A DNA stretch of 64,000 nucleotides from Megaustenia siamemsis (taxonomy: Eukaryota > Mollusca > Gastropoda > Stylommatophora > Ariophantidae): assembly GCA_032433765.1 (NCBI GenBank), contig JAVIAB010000049.1, forward strand, positions 18,860,406 to 18,924,405, written 5' to 3'. A program made the position numbers and the translations under genes. Numbering within the stretch: position 1 is the first letter of the stretch; the number at the start of each line of letters is the position of its first letter. Under the pieces are notes generated by a model. That model did no database searches. It was not told where the DNA came from and worked only from the letters and a program-made list of their open reading frames with translations. Of this stretch, positions 24,045 through 35,660 are shown piece by piece.

Positions 24045-24995
24045 GTACTCCTGTGGAAGAATGTCACACTCTCTTTCTTCTTCCTCTTCTTTCCTTCCTC
24101 GTCTGCCTTTCAGCGTCGAGGGCAGATATAATTTGCGGTCTTTTGCTCTTCTGTTCGCTTCTGCTGCTGTTATGTTTCCTAGGGCTTCTAATATTCCATC
24201 GATCTATCTTTTTCGTGGTCGACCCTTGGGTCTGGTGTTCTCACAACGTTTGTTGAAGGCTCGTTCTGTTGTGTTTTGTTCTTTCTGTCTTGTCACGTGG
24301 CCAAACCATTTTATCTGTTGTTTCCTTATATATTCTATGGCGGGGGCTATTCCTAGCTTTTTTCTCAGTTCTTCATTTCTGATCTTATCTCTCAGACTGT
24401 TTCCTGTCATTCGTCTAACACATTTCATCTTTGTAGAGGTTATTTTTCTTATTGTTCTTGCATCTAGGGTCCAGGTCTGGCATTGGTAGCACAACGTTGG
24501 GATGAAGATTGTATTGTAGAGTGCTCGTTTTGCCTCCAGAGTTATTTCCTTGTTGGACAATAGTGATGATAACTGTCCGATGATTTGACAAGCTTTGTTG
24601 CATCTTGATTCTATCTCTGCTGTTTGAGAATTATCCTTTGTCATTATACTTCCTAGGTATTTGAATTCCTCTACTTGTTTTAGTTGTCTGTCTTTCTATA
24701 GTTATGTTGATGTTCTGTTTATTTTTGGCGACATTCATGACTTCTGCTTTGTTGATGTTGATTTTCATGTTGTATTTTGTGCTTGAGATGTTGAGTTTGT
24801 TTAAGTGTTCTTGTAGGTTTTCTATTTTTTCATGTATTAGTGCCTGATTGTCTGCAAATAAAAGCTCGTTGATCTCCTCTGTCTCTGATGGCTTGGCTAG
24901 CTTGCATATATGGTCCATGTATGTAATAAACAGTAGGTGCGATAGTACGCACCCCTGTCTTACACCTGATCTAGCTTGGAAGTGTTCTGTGTAGC
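24045..24995 (-). mobile_element. RTE-C LINE 3' fragment, copy 2
   Basis: The minus strand encodes LLFADNQALIHEKIENLQEH (RT motif C region with ADN in place of ADD), KYNMKININKAEVMNVAKNK, then the FKYLGS-like and IKWFGHVTRQKEQNTTERAF regions. It is longer and better preserved than copy 1. Confidence 0.88.
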
Positions 24996-25137
24996 CTGCT
25001 GCTGTTCTGACCCTGCAGCTGTCACACTATCTGTTAACTCATTATTTTCAATTTTTGCTTATAATTTTTATCGTGCACAAATATGGCACCCTCGTGTATT
25101 CAATTATCCAAAATTTCTCATTTCTCTTTTTCCCCAG

Positions 25138-25248
25138 AAAATTTCTATGTTTGTAAGAATTGGACTGTGTCTAAGAAGAAAACTTGTGAAGAAGACGGTC
25201 ACATATTTGATCCAATCACAAGGGAATGTACTGATGTTGTTGCAGAGG
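25138..25248 (+). CDS. Exon: second half of a type II CBM14 module
   Basis: The acceptor is ctctttttccccag and the donor is GAGG/GTATTT. The exon is 111 nt, phase 1-1. It encodes NFYVCKNWTVSKKK and TCEEDGHIFDPITREC, followed by TDVVAE. The aromatic-x-C, the ED-G-x-x-FDP turn and the last cysteine are characteristic of the C-terminal half of CBM14. With the 21427 exon it forms one module aligned with the single exon at 45699. A CTAC microsatellite starts directly after the donor. Confidence 0.78.
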
Positions 25249-25254
25249 GTATTT

Positions 25255-25775
25255 CTTATACCTACCTACCTTACTACCTATGTACCTACATACATACCTA
25301 CCTACCTACGAAACTGCCTACTTACTTAAATTGCCTACTTACCTACCTTACCTACCTACCCTGGCTATCTTCGTAGGGTGCCTACTACCGACCTGCCTAC
25401 CTGCCTACCAACCTGCCTATCTACCTACATACCTACATACCTACAAAACTGCCTACTTACTTAAATTGCCTACTTACCTACCTTACGTACCTACCCTGGC
25501 TATCTACCTAGGGTGCCTACTACCTACCTGCCTACCTACCTACCTGCCTACCTACCTGCCTGCCTACCTACCTGCCTACCTACCTACCCACCTACCTATC
25601 TACCTACATACCAAAATACATACCTACCTATCTACCTACATACATACATACCTACCTACCTACAAAACTGCCTACTTACTTTAATTGCCTACTTCTTACC
25701 TTACTTACCTACCTGGCTATCTACCTAGGGTGCCTACTATCTACCTACCTACCTACCTACCTACCTATCCTATCT
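25255..25775. repeat. CTAC/CCTA tetranucleotide microsatellite
   Basis: Mostly (CTAC)n with larger duplications containing aaactgcctacttacttaaa. It begins immediately after the donor at 25248. Confidence 0.95.
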
Positions 25776-25837
25776 GCCTTTTCAACATATGAATTAAATG
25801 AGTTTGTAACAATTGAAATAATATCAAATTAGCAGCA

Positions 25838-26040
25838 ACTTAACTAATAAGAAATTAGCAACAATTGAACTAATAAGAAATTAGCAACAATTGAACTAAT
25901 AACAAATTATCAACTATTGAACTAATAAAAATGAGCAACAATTGAACTAATAACAAATTAGCAACAATTGAACTAATAAGAAATTAGCAACAATTGAACT
26001 AATAACAAATTAGCAACAATTGAACTAATATGTCAGCAAC
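25838..26040. repeat. 26-bp tandem array, about 8 copies
   Basis: The unit is ttagcaacaattgaactaat plus aagaaa/aacaaa. Confidence 0.92.
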
Positions 26041-26294
26041 TTTTGAACTAATAATTCACTGTTTAGTAGTTGAACTAGTATTGAATTTGTAAAAAAAACT
26101 GAATTAATAATACCTGTATAATGTATAAAGAAAACACATTTGAGAAAATTGTCGAAGCTGCGAATTGTGCTACCCTCGTATGTGTAAGTTCATTATTGTT
26201 GGGGTAATGATTTTGTAGTTCCATGAACTAATTATGAACTAATGAGGAGAAATGAAAAAAAAATAGATATAGAAAAAAATATTTAAAAAAAAAC

Positions 26295-26690
26295 TGTATG
26301 GTTCTACTACTTCTTCTTCTTTCCTTCCTCATTTGGCTTTCAGCGTCGAGGGGAGATATAATTTGCGGTCTTTTGCTCTTCTGTTCACCTCTGCTGCTGT
26401 TATGTTTCCTAGTGCTTCTAATATTCCATCGACCCATTAGGTCTGGTGTTCTCACGTTTGCTGAAGGCTCGTTGTGTTGTATTTTTATCTTTCTGCCTTG
26501 TCACGTGGCCAAACCATTTTATCTGTTGTTTCTTTATATATTCTATGATGGGGGCTATTCCTAGCTTTTTTTCTCAGTTCTTCATTTTTGATCTTATCTT
26601 TCAGGCTGTTTCCTGTCATTCGTCTAACACATTTCATGCCAGTAGGGGTTATTTTTCTTATTGTTCTTGCATCAGGTCTGACATTGGTTG
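26295..26690 (-). mobile_element. RTE-C LINE fragment in the left foldback arm
   Basis: It aligns with the 24045 copy (KCVRRMTGNSLKDKIKNEEL) and leads straight into the 52-bp array made from the adjacent RTE-C segment. Confidence 0.85.
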
Positions 26691-27076
26691 CACAACGTTG
26701 GGATGAAGATTGTATTCTAGGGTCCAGGTCTGACATTGGTTGCACAACGTTGGGATGAAGATTGTTTTCTAGGGTCCAGGTCTGACATTGGTTGCACAAC
26801 GTTGGGATGAAGATTGTATTCTAGGGTCCAGGTCTGACATTGGTTGCACAACGTTGGGATGAAGATTGTTTTCTAGGGTCCAGGTCTGACATTGGTTGCA
26901 CAACGTTGGGATGAAGATTGTATTCTAGGGTCCAGGTCTGACATTGGTTGCACAACGTTGGGATGAAGATTGTTTTCTAGGGTCCAGGTCTGACATTGGT
27001 TGCACAACGTTGGGATGAAGATTGTATTCTAGGGTCCAGGTCTGACATTGGTTGCACAACGTTGGGATGAAGATGG
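26645..27076 (-). repeat. 52-bp satellite from RTE-C coding sequence, left arm
   Basis: The unit is gttgcacaacgttgggatga plus agattgtattctagggtcca plus ggtctgacattg. It equals the RTE-C segment encoding IFIPTLCNQCQTWTLD on the minus strand. Units alternate tgtatt and tgtttt, giving a 104-bp dimer. Confidence 0.93.
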
Positions 27077-27404
27077 CATGGTTAATGTTTCATAAAACCT
27101 TCAGCAGGAACAAACATACAGCGCGCGCGCGTATTTAAAATAAATAAAAAATAAAAATAAATATATATAATAATTTCAAACGATACGAAGAAATAAAAGG
27201 GACATTGCAAATAATGACTTCCCTGTTTAATCTTGTCTACATTTTCGTTATTTTCAAATTTCCTTTAATTTTTGCTTCTCGTTTGCAATGATTATATATA
27301 TTTTATTATTATTATTATTATTTTTATTTTAAATACATATTTGTGTGTGTGTGTGTGTGTTGTATGTTTGTTCCTGCTGAAGGTTTTATGAAGCATTAAC
27401 CATA

Positions 27405-28030
27405 CTGTCTTCATCCCAACGTTGTGCTACCAATGCCAGACCTAGATCCTAGAATACAATCTTCATCCAAACGTTGTGCTACAAATGTCAGTCCTGGACC
27501 CTAGAATACAATCTTCATCCCAACATTGTGCTACCAATGTCAGTCCTGGACTCTAGAATACAATCTTCATCTCAACGTTGTGCTACCAATGCCAGTCCTG
27601 GACCCTAGAATACAATCTTCATCCCAACATTGTGCTACCAATGTCAGTCCTAGACCCTAGAATACAATCTTCATCTCAACGTTGTGCTACCAATGCCAGT
27701 CCTAGACCCTGGAATACAATCTTCATCTCAACGTTGTACTACCAATGCCAGTCCTAGACCCTGGAATACAATCTTCATCTCAACGTTGTGCTACCAATGC
27801 CAGTCCTAGACCCTAGAATACAATCTTCATCCCAACATTGTGCTACCAATGTCAGTCCTAGACCCTAGAATACAATCTTCATCTCAACGTTGTGCTACCA
27901 ATGCCAGTCCTAGACACTAGAATACAATCTTCATCTCAACGTTGTGCTACCAATGCCAGTCCTAGACCCTGGAATACAATCTTCATCCCAACGTTGTGCA
28001 ACCAATGCCAGACCTGGACCCTAGATGCAA
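27405..28030 (+). repeat. 52-bp satellite from RTE-C, right arm, inverted orientation
   Basis: The same LINE-derived unit (aatacaatcttcatcccaac then gttgtgctaccaatgcca) runs on the opposite strand. It leads into RTE-C coding sequence at 28015. Confidence 0.93.
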
Positions 28031-28150
28031 AAACAATCAGAAAAATAACCTCTACAGAGATGAAATGTGTTAGACGAATGACAGGAAACAGCCTGAGAGA
28101 TAATATCAAAATTGAAGAACTGAGAAAAAAGATAGGAATAGCCCCCTGCT
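28015..28150 (+). mobile_element. RTE-C LINE fragment in the right foldback arm
   Basis: The + strand encodes TWTLDAKTIRKITSTEMKCV and RRMTGNSLRDNIKIEELRKK, mirroring the left arm. Confidence 0.85.
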
Positions 28151-28378
28151 GAATAAGATCTATTGAACCGAAACGTCGTTTTGGTTTTTGTTGTCCTCTT
28201 GTTTAAGTGAAGTTGTAACCATACAGTTTTTAAATATTTTTTTCTCTATTTAATTTGTTCATTTCTCCTCACTATTAATTTCACTGAAGCTTCGCAATTT
28301 AATGCATTTCTTTGCTTGACCCTATGAACTGACGGCCATGGAACTTATAATGAAGGTTTTTTTGTTTTTCCCAAACAG

Positions 28379-28488
28379 ATTCTGTAAAGACATTCTGCAC
28401 ACGGAACCCAACTGCAATATTTGCAGATCCGACACTGTGCTCATTGCTATATGACTGTTCACGGCCCAACTGGCACACTAACTTGCAG
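28379..28488 (+). CDS. Exon: first half of a type I CBM14 module
   Basis: The acceptor is ttttcccaaacag and the donor is TTGCAG/GTATTA. It is phase 1 in and phase 0 out, 110 nt. It encodes SVKTFC, then ADPTLCSLLYDCS and ends in NLQ. The first three of the six CBM14 cysteines are present with the same spacing as in the 16045 exon. The last codon is CAG, as in the equivalent exon at 48570. An antisense RTE-C LINE fragment starts within about 10 bp of the donor. It pairs with the 32273 exon. Confidence 0.8.
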
Positions 28489-28497
28489 GTATTATCA

Positions 28498-29330
28498 CTT
28501 CTTTTCTTCCTCTTCTTTTGCTTTGTTCCTTTCTCATTTGCTTTTCAGCGTTGAGGAGAGATATAATTTGTGGTCTTTTACTCTTCTGTTCGTCTCTGCT
28601 GCTGTTATGATTCCCAGTGTTTCTAATATTCTGTCAATACATCTCTTTCGTGGTCGGCCTTTGGGTCTGATGTTCTCGTAACGTTTATTGAGGCTCGTTG
28701 TGCTGTGTTTTGATCTTTCTGCATTGTCTCGTGGCCAAACAATTTTATTTGTTGTTTCTTTAATTATTCAATTGCAGGGCTATTCCCAGCTTTTTTCTCA
28801 GTTCTTCATTTCTGATCTTATCTCTCAGACTGTTTCCTCTCGTTCGTTTAACACATTTCATCTCAGTAGAGGTTATTTTTCTAATTGTTTTTGCATCTAG
28901 GGTCCAGGTCTGGCATTAGTAGCACGAAGTTGGGATGAAGATTGTATTGTAGAGTGCCCGTATACACCACAATAGTGGTGATAGCTATCCAATGATTTGA
29001 CAAGCTTTGTTGCATCTTGGTTCTATCTCTGCTGTTTGTGAATTCTCATTTGTCACTAGATTTCCAAGGTATTAAAATTCCTCTACTTGTTTTAGTTATC
29101 TGCCTTCTACAGTTATTTTTATGTTCTGTTTCTCTTTTGTGACATTCATGACTACTGTTTTGTTGATGTTGATATTCATGTTGTATTTTGTGCCTGTGCT
29201 GTTGAATCTTTTAAAGTGCTCTTGTAGGTCTTCTATAGTTTATGTATTAGTGTCTGATCGTCTGCAAATAGAAGCTTATTGATCTCCTCTGTCTCTGATG
29301 GGTTGGTTAACTTGCATATATAGTCCATGT
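28498..29330 (-). mobile_element. RTE-C LINE 3' fragment, next to an exon
   Basis: It aligns with the 22965 and 24045 copies from the 3' end to the RT motif C region. It starts about 10 bp after the donor at 28488. Confidence 0.83.
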
Positions 29331-29334
29331 ATGT

Positions 29335-29582
29335 ACAAACCAAGAAGTATCTTATAAAGAGTATATTCATTCCCACATTTTGGCCAAACATCGTCATGTA
29401 CATCTAGGCATACAAGAAAGCTTGTCACCACAGAGATGAGATGTCTGAGAAAAGCGTTTGGAGTAACCAGAAAAGACAGAATCAGAAATGATATTATAAG
29501 AGAAAGAGTAGGCATTGAGCTAAACCGAAACTACATACATAAACAACAAAATAAACTGGTTTGCCCATCTAGAAAGAATGTC
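29335..29582 (+). mobile_element. RTE-like LINE fragment of another family
   Basis: The + strand reads TEMRCLRKAFGVTRKDRIRN, then IIRERVGIELNRNYIHKQQN, the usual post-RT motif set. It ends near an AT microsatellite at 29597-29625. Confidence 0.7.
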
Positions 29583-29596
29583 GTGTGATTCCTTAC

Positions 29597-29631
<35 letters not shown>

Positions 29632-29928
29632 TATATAAATATAGGGAACACCTGGCTAGTGATAGCACATCATGGAGAACATGAATAAGGAATGGTATAA
29701 CATCATTTGTGGCGATTCATGATTGTACAAAGAAGTTACGACGGTGGTTTTCTGTTGCCTTCCGTTGGTTTGTTAACGGTTGGCTCCGCTAGCCTTTGAC
29801 TAAAAAAGTCTCACCCACAAGGCAGTGGGGTTGTTTTACTTCGGGGTACTCTCCCTTAGCCTTTTACTTACGAAAGCTTTCCTGATAATTTATTTGATTA
29901 TACTTCGGTAAAAGAAGTGGATATTTAA
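29583..29928. other. AT microsatellite and unclassified sequence
   Basis: An (AT)n run lies at 29597-29625. The part around 29740-29870 looks like a dispersed element (ggttggctccgctagcctttgact), but no second copy is in the window to prove it. Confidence 0.35.
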
Positions 29929-30219
29929 ATGTTCTGAAAGAGGTCAAAACAAAAAGAGAGCTGATTTCCAATATTAGGAAGAAACAATCATCATTTTTTG
30001 GCTATGTAATAAGAAGAGAACAACTGGAATATATTGTAACAACTGGAAAAATTAAGGGACGAAGAGATAGAGGGAAGCAAAGAGAAGAAATACCAGACAG
30101 CTTAAAAGGATGGCTTGGCAGAAGGTCAACAACAGAAATGATAAATAACTGTCGAGATCGAAAGTTGTGGAGAGACATGATCACCTACGCTAGCAGGCCC
30201 GGTACTTGATGATGATTAT
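29929..30219 (+). mobile_element. RTE-B LINE 3' terminus
   Basis: It matches the last 290 bp of the 9945 and 45953 copies, ending gtacttgatgatgat. Confidence 0.85.
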
Positions 30220-30224
30220 GATAA

Positions 30225-30440
30225 CATCATTTGAGACTGTGCTAAGGCAAAACTTGAAAGAGAAAAGACTCTTGAACAAGAATGGACAACCCTGTGAATC
30301 AATGAGCCTGACTTGTTCATGCTGTGGCCGTGTGTGTTTGTCAAACATTGGTAGAATTAACCACGAGAGAAGCTGTTCGACAAAAACAAAACCTAAAAAA
30401 AATATACAAAAACCTCACTAGACCGTCTGACAAGACGAAA
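30225..30440 (+). mobile_element. LINE 3' terminus with zinc-finger-like motif
   Basis: A frame reads TCSCCGRVCLSNIGRINHER then SC, a C-x2-C...H...C motif found at the C-terminus of some RTE-like LINE ORFs. It is followed by gaccgtctgacaagacgaaa, a typical tail. Confidence 0.6.
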
Positions 30441-30493
30441 AGGGCCATATATATAATTATATAGGTATTATAGAGACATTATATAAGCATTGT

Positions 30494-30636
30494 TCTGGGA
30501 AAGTAAAGCGGCGCGGGCGTAATACCGACCATATTTCCCCAAAAATCTTGTGCTGAAGGTTTGTAAAATTTATAGTCACTAACACCATATTCCCTAAATG
30601 CCACTTGGCGTGACGGGGGTACTTTACTTTTTTTTT
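30494..30636 (+). mobile_element. SINE-1, 5'-truncated
   Basis: It contains the 3' half of the family (aagtaaagcggcgcgggcgt to gcgtgacgggggtactttac) without the tRNA-like head. Confidence 0.85.
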
Positions 30637-30880
30637 ATATAAGCATTATGTAGGCATTATATAGACATTATATAGACATTATATAGGCATTATGTAGGCA
30701 TTATATAGACATTATATAGGCATTATGTAGGCATTATATAGACATTATATAGGAATTATGTAGGCATTATATAGACATTATATAGGCATTATGTAGGCAT
30801 TATATAGACATTATATAGGCATTATGTAGGCATTATATAGACATTATATAGGCATTATGTAGGCATTATGTAGGCATATA
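30637..30880. repeat. About 33-bp AT-rich tandem array
   Basis: The unit is gcattatgtaggcattatat plus agacattatatag. Confidence 0.92.
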
Positions 30881-31168
30881 TTAAAAGATGAGAAGGAGAT
30901 GATTTTCTGCTACGCTTCGAGAAATGTTGGAACGGTCGGTGGAGCGGATATGGTGATGCCCACTGGTGCCTTGAGGTCAGTGTATCTACTCTTTCATTGT
31001 CAGGTGACCAGGATAATTAATCTAAGCCATTTCTTGAAATCTCTTACCTCTGTATCCTTTATTGGTCACTCACATGTACAGCCATCCATTGTGGACCATC
31101 CTCCACATCAACTGGAGGTCTGACATCATGACATCATGACATCAGCGATTACTAGGGTAAGAAAAGTG
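30881..31168. other. Non-repetitive stretch
   Basis: No exon or element was recognised. It ends in a short triplication of gacatcat. Confidence 0.3.
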
Positions 31169-32035
31169 GGTATTCTATAGTGGATAGACTTAGGCAAGGT
31201 GGATAGACTTAGGCATAGTGGATAGACATAGGCATAGTAGATAGACTTAGGCATAGTGAATGACCTTATGCATAGTGGATAGATTTAGGCATAGTATATA
31301 GACTTAGGCATAGTAAATAGACTTAGGCATAGTAGATAGACTTAAGCATAGTGGATTACCTTAGGCATAGTGAATAGATTTAGGCATAGTAGATAGACTT
31401 AGGCATAGTAGATAGACTGAGGCATAGTAGATAGACTTAGGCATAGTGGATAGACTTAAGCATAGTGCATGACCTTAGACATAGTGGATATACTTAGGCA
31501 AAGTGGATAGACATAGGCATAGTAGATAGACTTAAGCATAGTGGATGACCTTATGCATAGTGGATAGACTTAGGCATAGTAGATAGACTTAGACATAGTG
31601 GATAGACTTAGGCATAGTGGATAGAATTAGGCATAGTGGATAGATTTAGGCATAGTGGATAGACATAGGCACAGTAGATAGACATAGTAGATAGACTTAG
31701 GCATAGTAGATAGACATAGTAGATAGACTTAGGCATAGTAGATAGACTGAGGCATAGTGGATGACCTTAGGCATAGTGGATAGAGTAGGCATAGTGGATA
31801 GACTTAGGCATAGTCGATATACTTAGGCATAGTAGATAGACTTAGACAAAGTAGATAGACTTAGGTTGTGTGGATAGACTTAGGCAAAGTAGATAGAAAG
31901 ACTTAGGCATAGTGGATAGACTTAGGCATAGTAGATGGACCTAGGCATAGCAGATGGACCTAGGCATAGTGGATGGACCTAGGCATAATAGATGGACCTA
32001 GGCATAGTAGATGGGCCTAGGCATAGTAGATATTA
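31169..32035. repeat. About 20-bp degenerate tandem array
   Basis: The unit is tagacttaggcatagtggata with many single-base variants. It ends about 240 bp before the exon at 32273. Confidence 0.93.
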
Positions 32036-32272
32036 CAAAATATGACCAGTGCAGAAAGGGAATGAGTGAAATAGCCAACGTAGTGAAGTAGCCAGTGTTT
32101 CTGTAATGAAGACAAGTGGTGATTTCTTGTTTTCAATGAACAAGACTTTAAAATTCACCATTGCATTGTCAGATTTTATTTCTAATGTAACACTACATAT
32201 TACTTTAGTACAAAGTAATACCATCTATTACTATAGCTTGATCCCATAACCTAACTCTGTTACTAATTTCAG

Positions 32273-32381
32273 CCTTTTCAGACCGAATGTGTGTACCCTC
32301 GTTTGTTTGACTCTAACAGCGGCACCTGTTCTGGTTTCCATAACGTGAACTGTGGCACTCGACCTGAACCCATTCAACCAT
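32273..32381 (+). CDS. Exon: second half of a type I CBM14 module
   Basis: The acceptor is ttactaatttcag and the donor is CAACCAT/GTAAGC. It is phase 0 in and phase 1 out, 109 nt. It encodes PFQTECVYPRLFDSNSGTC and closing CGTRPEPIQP, aligning with ECPYPLLFD...CGSRP of the 16045 exon and ECRYPYLVD...CGARREP of the 59775 exon. It completes the six-cysteine module begun at 28379. The leftover T plus GT of the 45699 exon makes the Cys that opens the next module. Confidence 0.82.
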
Positions 32382-32474
32382 GTAAGCACCAACTGGTTGT
32401 CAACGGTTGACATATTTTTTTACAAATTTTTATTTACAATTTTAAAACTGGATAACAAATAACTTTGAGAGTCT

Positions 32475-32640
32475 CAGTATCTACATAACTTTCTATTTAC
32501 CTCGTTATCTACATAACTTTCTATTTACCTCGTTATCTACATAACTTTCTATTTACCTCGTTATCTACATAACTTTCTATTTACCTCGTTATCTACATAA
32601 CTTTCTATTTACCTCGTTATCTACATAAATTTCTACTTAC
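32475..32640. repeat. 28-bp tandem repeat, about 6 copies
   Basis: The unit is ctacataactttctatttac plus ctcgttat. Confidence 0.93.
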
Positions 32641-32648
32641 ATAAAATG

Positions 32649-32900
32649 TAAAGTAAAGAGCCCCGTCACGTCAAGTGCCGTATAGGGAATATGGTGTTAG
32701 TGACCATAAATTTTACAGACCTTCAGCACATGATTTTTGGGGTAATGTGGTCGGTATTACGCCCGTGCCGCTTTACTTTCCCATTAAAAAAATCCGGTAC
32801 CATTAAAGGCTGGGTGAACCCGGAAGCCGTCGGTTGGGATCGAACCCTACCTCTTGTCCTTTGTAGTCCAGTTCACTAACCACTGAGCTATCGCGTATCC
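32649..32900 (-). mobile_element. SINE-1, full length
   Basis: The reverse complement shows the tRNA-like head (cgatagctcagtggttagtg), a B box in gggttcgatcccaaccgacg, and the ctttacattttatg-side tail. Confidence 0.88.
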
Positions 32901-33124
32901 CGTATCATCAGCATACCTTAGGTTATTTATATTCTAGTACCTATACTATTTTTTCCAGGCATGTCCCTTATGGATCTTAAAATAATGTCACTATACATAT
33001 TAGATAAATCTGGTGACAGCAACAACCTTGCCTAACACCCTGTTTTATTTGTTGAAACATTCCCAACTGACTTCAAATTCTTATGGTCGCTGTTTGTTGC
33101 CAGTACATGTTCTTTTTTCATGTT
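32901..33124. other. Probable LINE remnant or unclassified stretch
   Basis: Parts resemble the region around RT motif C on the minus strand, but the match is too weak for me to assign. Confidence 0.25.
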
Positions 33125-34462
33125 GTTTTTTCATACTTACCTACGAGCGACATACTTACCTACGAGCGACATACTTACCTACGAGCGACATACTTACCTA
33201 CGAGCGACATACTTACCTACGAGCGACATACTTACCTACGAGCGACATACTTACCTAACGTATTACACACTTACCTACGAGCGACATACTTACCTAACGT
33301 ATTACACACTTACCTACGAGCGACATACTTACCTACGAGCGACATACTTACCTACGAGCGACATACTTACCTAACGTATTACACACTTACCTACGAGCGA
33401 CATACTTACCTAACGTATTACACACTTACCTACGAGCGACATACTTACCTACGAGCGACATACTTACCTACGTGCTACATACTTACCTACGAGCTACATA
33501 CTTACCTAATGTATTACACACTTACCTACGAGCTACATACCTACCTACGAGCTACATACCTACCTACGTGCTACATTCTTACCTAACGTATTACACACTT
33601 ACCTACGAGCGACATACTTACCTAACGTATTACACACTTACCTACGAGCGACATACTTACCTACGAGCGACATACTTACCTAACGTATTACACACTTACC
33701 TACGAGCGACACACTTACCTACGTGCTACATACTTACCTACGAGCTACATACTTACCTACGTGCTACATTCTTACCTAATGTATTACACACTTACCTACG
33801 AGCTACATACCTACCTACGAGCTACATACCTACCTACGTGCTACATTCTTACCTAATGTATTTCACACTTACCTACGAGCTACATACCTACCTACGAGCT
33901 ACATACTTACCTACGAGCTACATACTTACCTAACGTATTACACACTTACCTACGAGCGACATACTTACCTAATGTATTACACACTTACCTACGAGCGACA
34001 TACTTACCTACGAGCGACATACTTACCTAACGTATTACACACTTACCTACGAGCGACACACTTACCTACGTGCTACATACTTACCTACGAGCTACATACT
34101 TACCTACGTGCTACATTCTTACCTAATGTATTACACACTTACCTACGAGCTACATACCTACCTACGAGCTACATACCTACCTACGTGCTACATTCTTACC
34201 TAATGTATTTCACACTTACCTACGAGCTACATACCTACCTACGAGCTACATACTTACCTACGAGCTACATACTTACCTAACGTATTACACACTTACCTAC
34301 GTGCTACATTCTTACCTAATGTATTACACACTTACCTACGAGCTACATACCTACCTACGAGCTACATACTTACCTACGAGCTACATACCTACCTACGAGC
34401 TACATACTTACCTACGAGCTACATACTTACATAACGTATTACACACTTACCTACGTGCTACA
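33125..34462. repeat. 19-bp tandem array, cttacctacgagcgacata type
   Basis: Units alternate among cgagcgacat, cgagctacat, cgtgctacat and aacgtattacac variants, forming longer blocks that recur (33660-33900 and 34020-34270). Confidence 0.95.
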
Positions 34463-34962
34463 TCATCATCATCATCATCATCATCGAGTGCCGTCTCCGC
34501 AAAGAAGGTTGGCTACCATGAATCTCCATTCCACTCTGTTTCTTGCTTTGATGGTGCAGGTTGTCATAGATTGACTTGTCCATCTTTTGATGTTACTCGT
34601 CCATGTTAGTCTTGGTCTGCCTCTGCCTCTTTTACCTTGTATTTTCCCTTCCAATATTACTTTTAGTAGGCTGTTGTGCCTTTTAACGTGCCCCATAAAT
34701 TTCATTTGTCTTGTATTAATTGTATTTAGTAGTTCTCTTTTTATTTTTAGTTGTTTTAAAACTTCATAGTTTGTTATCTTTTGTTTCCATCCAATTCTAC
34801 CTATTCTTCTATAAATCCACATTTCAAAGGCTCCAATTTTCTGTTCTGTTTTCTTGTCTAGTGCCCATGTTTCTGCACCATACAGGAATATTAAGAAGAT
34901 GTAACATTTTGCTATTCTTAATTTCAGCCCTACTGTTATTTGTTTTGTTGTTAGTATATTTG
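34463..34962 (-). mobile_element. RTE-E LINE 3' fragment inserted in the 19-bp array
   Basis: The minus strand encodes FLYGAETWALDKKTEQKIGA, FEMWIYRRIGRIGWKQKI, RQMKFMGHVKRHN and GKRGRGRPRLTWTSNIKRW. It starts at a (CAT)n run, which is the ATG-repeat tail, and separates two parts of the array. Confidence 0.9.
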
Positions 34963-35660
34963 CTACATACTCACCTAACGTATTACACACTTATCAACAT
35001 TCTACATACTTACCTACGTGTTACATACTTACCTACGTGTTACATACTTACCTACGTGCTACATACTTACCAACGAGCTATATACATACCTAACGAGCTA
35101 CAAACTTACCTAACGAGGTACAAACTTACCTAACGAAGTACAAACTTACCTACGTGTTACAAACTTACATAACGAGCTACAAACTTACCTATGTGTTGCA
35201 AACTTACCTAACGAGCTACAAACTGACCTACGTGCTACAAACGTACCTACGTGCTACAAACCTATCTACGTGTTACAAACTTACCTAACGAGGTACAAAC
35301 TTACCTACGTGTTAAAAACTTACATAACGTGCTACAAACTTACCTACGTGCTACAAACCTATCTACGTGCTACAAACTTACCTACGTGCTACAAACTTAC
35401 CTAACGAGCTACAAACTTACCTACGTGCTACAAACTTACCTACGTGCTACAAACTTACCTAACGAGCTACAAACTTACCTACGTGTTGCAAACTTACCTA
35501 ACGAGCTACAAACTTACCTACGTGCTACAAACTTACCTACGTGTTACAAACTTACCTACGAGCTACAAACTTACCTACAAACTTATCTACGTGCTACAAA
35601 TTTACTTAAAGGGTTACAAACTTACCTACATGCTACAAATTTACTCTTCGGGTTACAAAC
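34963..35660. repeat. 19/20-bp tandem array, acaaacttacctacgtgct type
   Basis: Related to the array before the LINE, but with tacaaac replacing tacatac and alternating cgtgct/aacgagct units. Confidence 0.95.

Larger units (their letters stand above)
26236..28275. repeat. Large foldback: inverted repeat with about 1-kb arms
   Basis: The left arm (26236-27170) and right arm (27300-28275) are reverse complements over the outer 60 bp (gaggagaaatga...aaaaatatttaaa...actgtatggt) and over gggggctattcctatctttt/agctttt. They also match over the 52-bp arrays and the inner gcatggttaatg(t/c)ttcataaaac...ggaacaaacataca. The centre is near 27245. The left arm holds an extra 250 bp of RTE-C. Confidence 0.82.
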
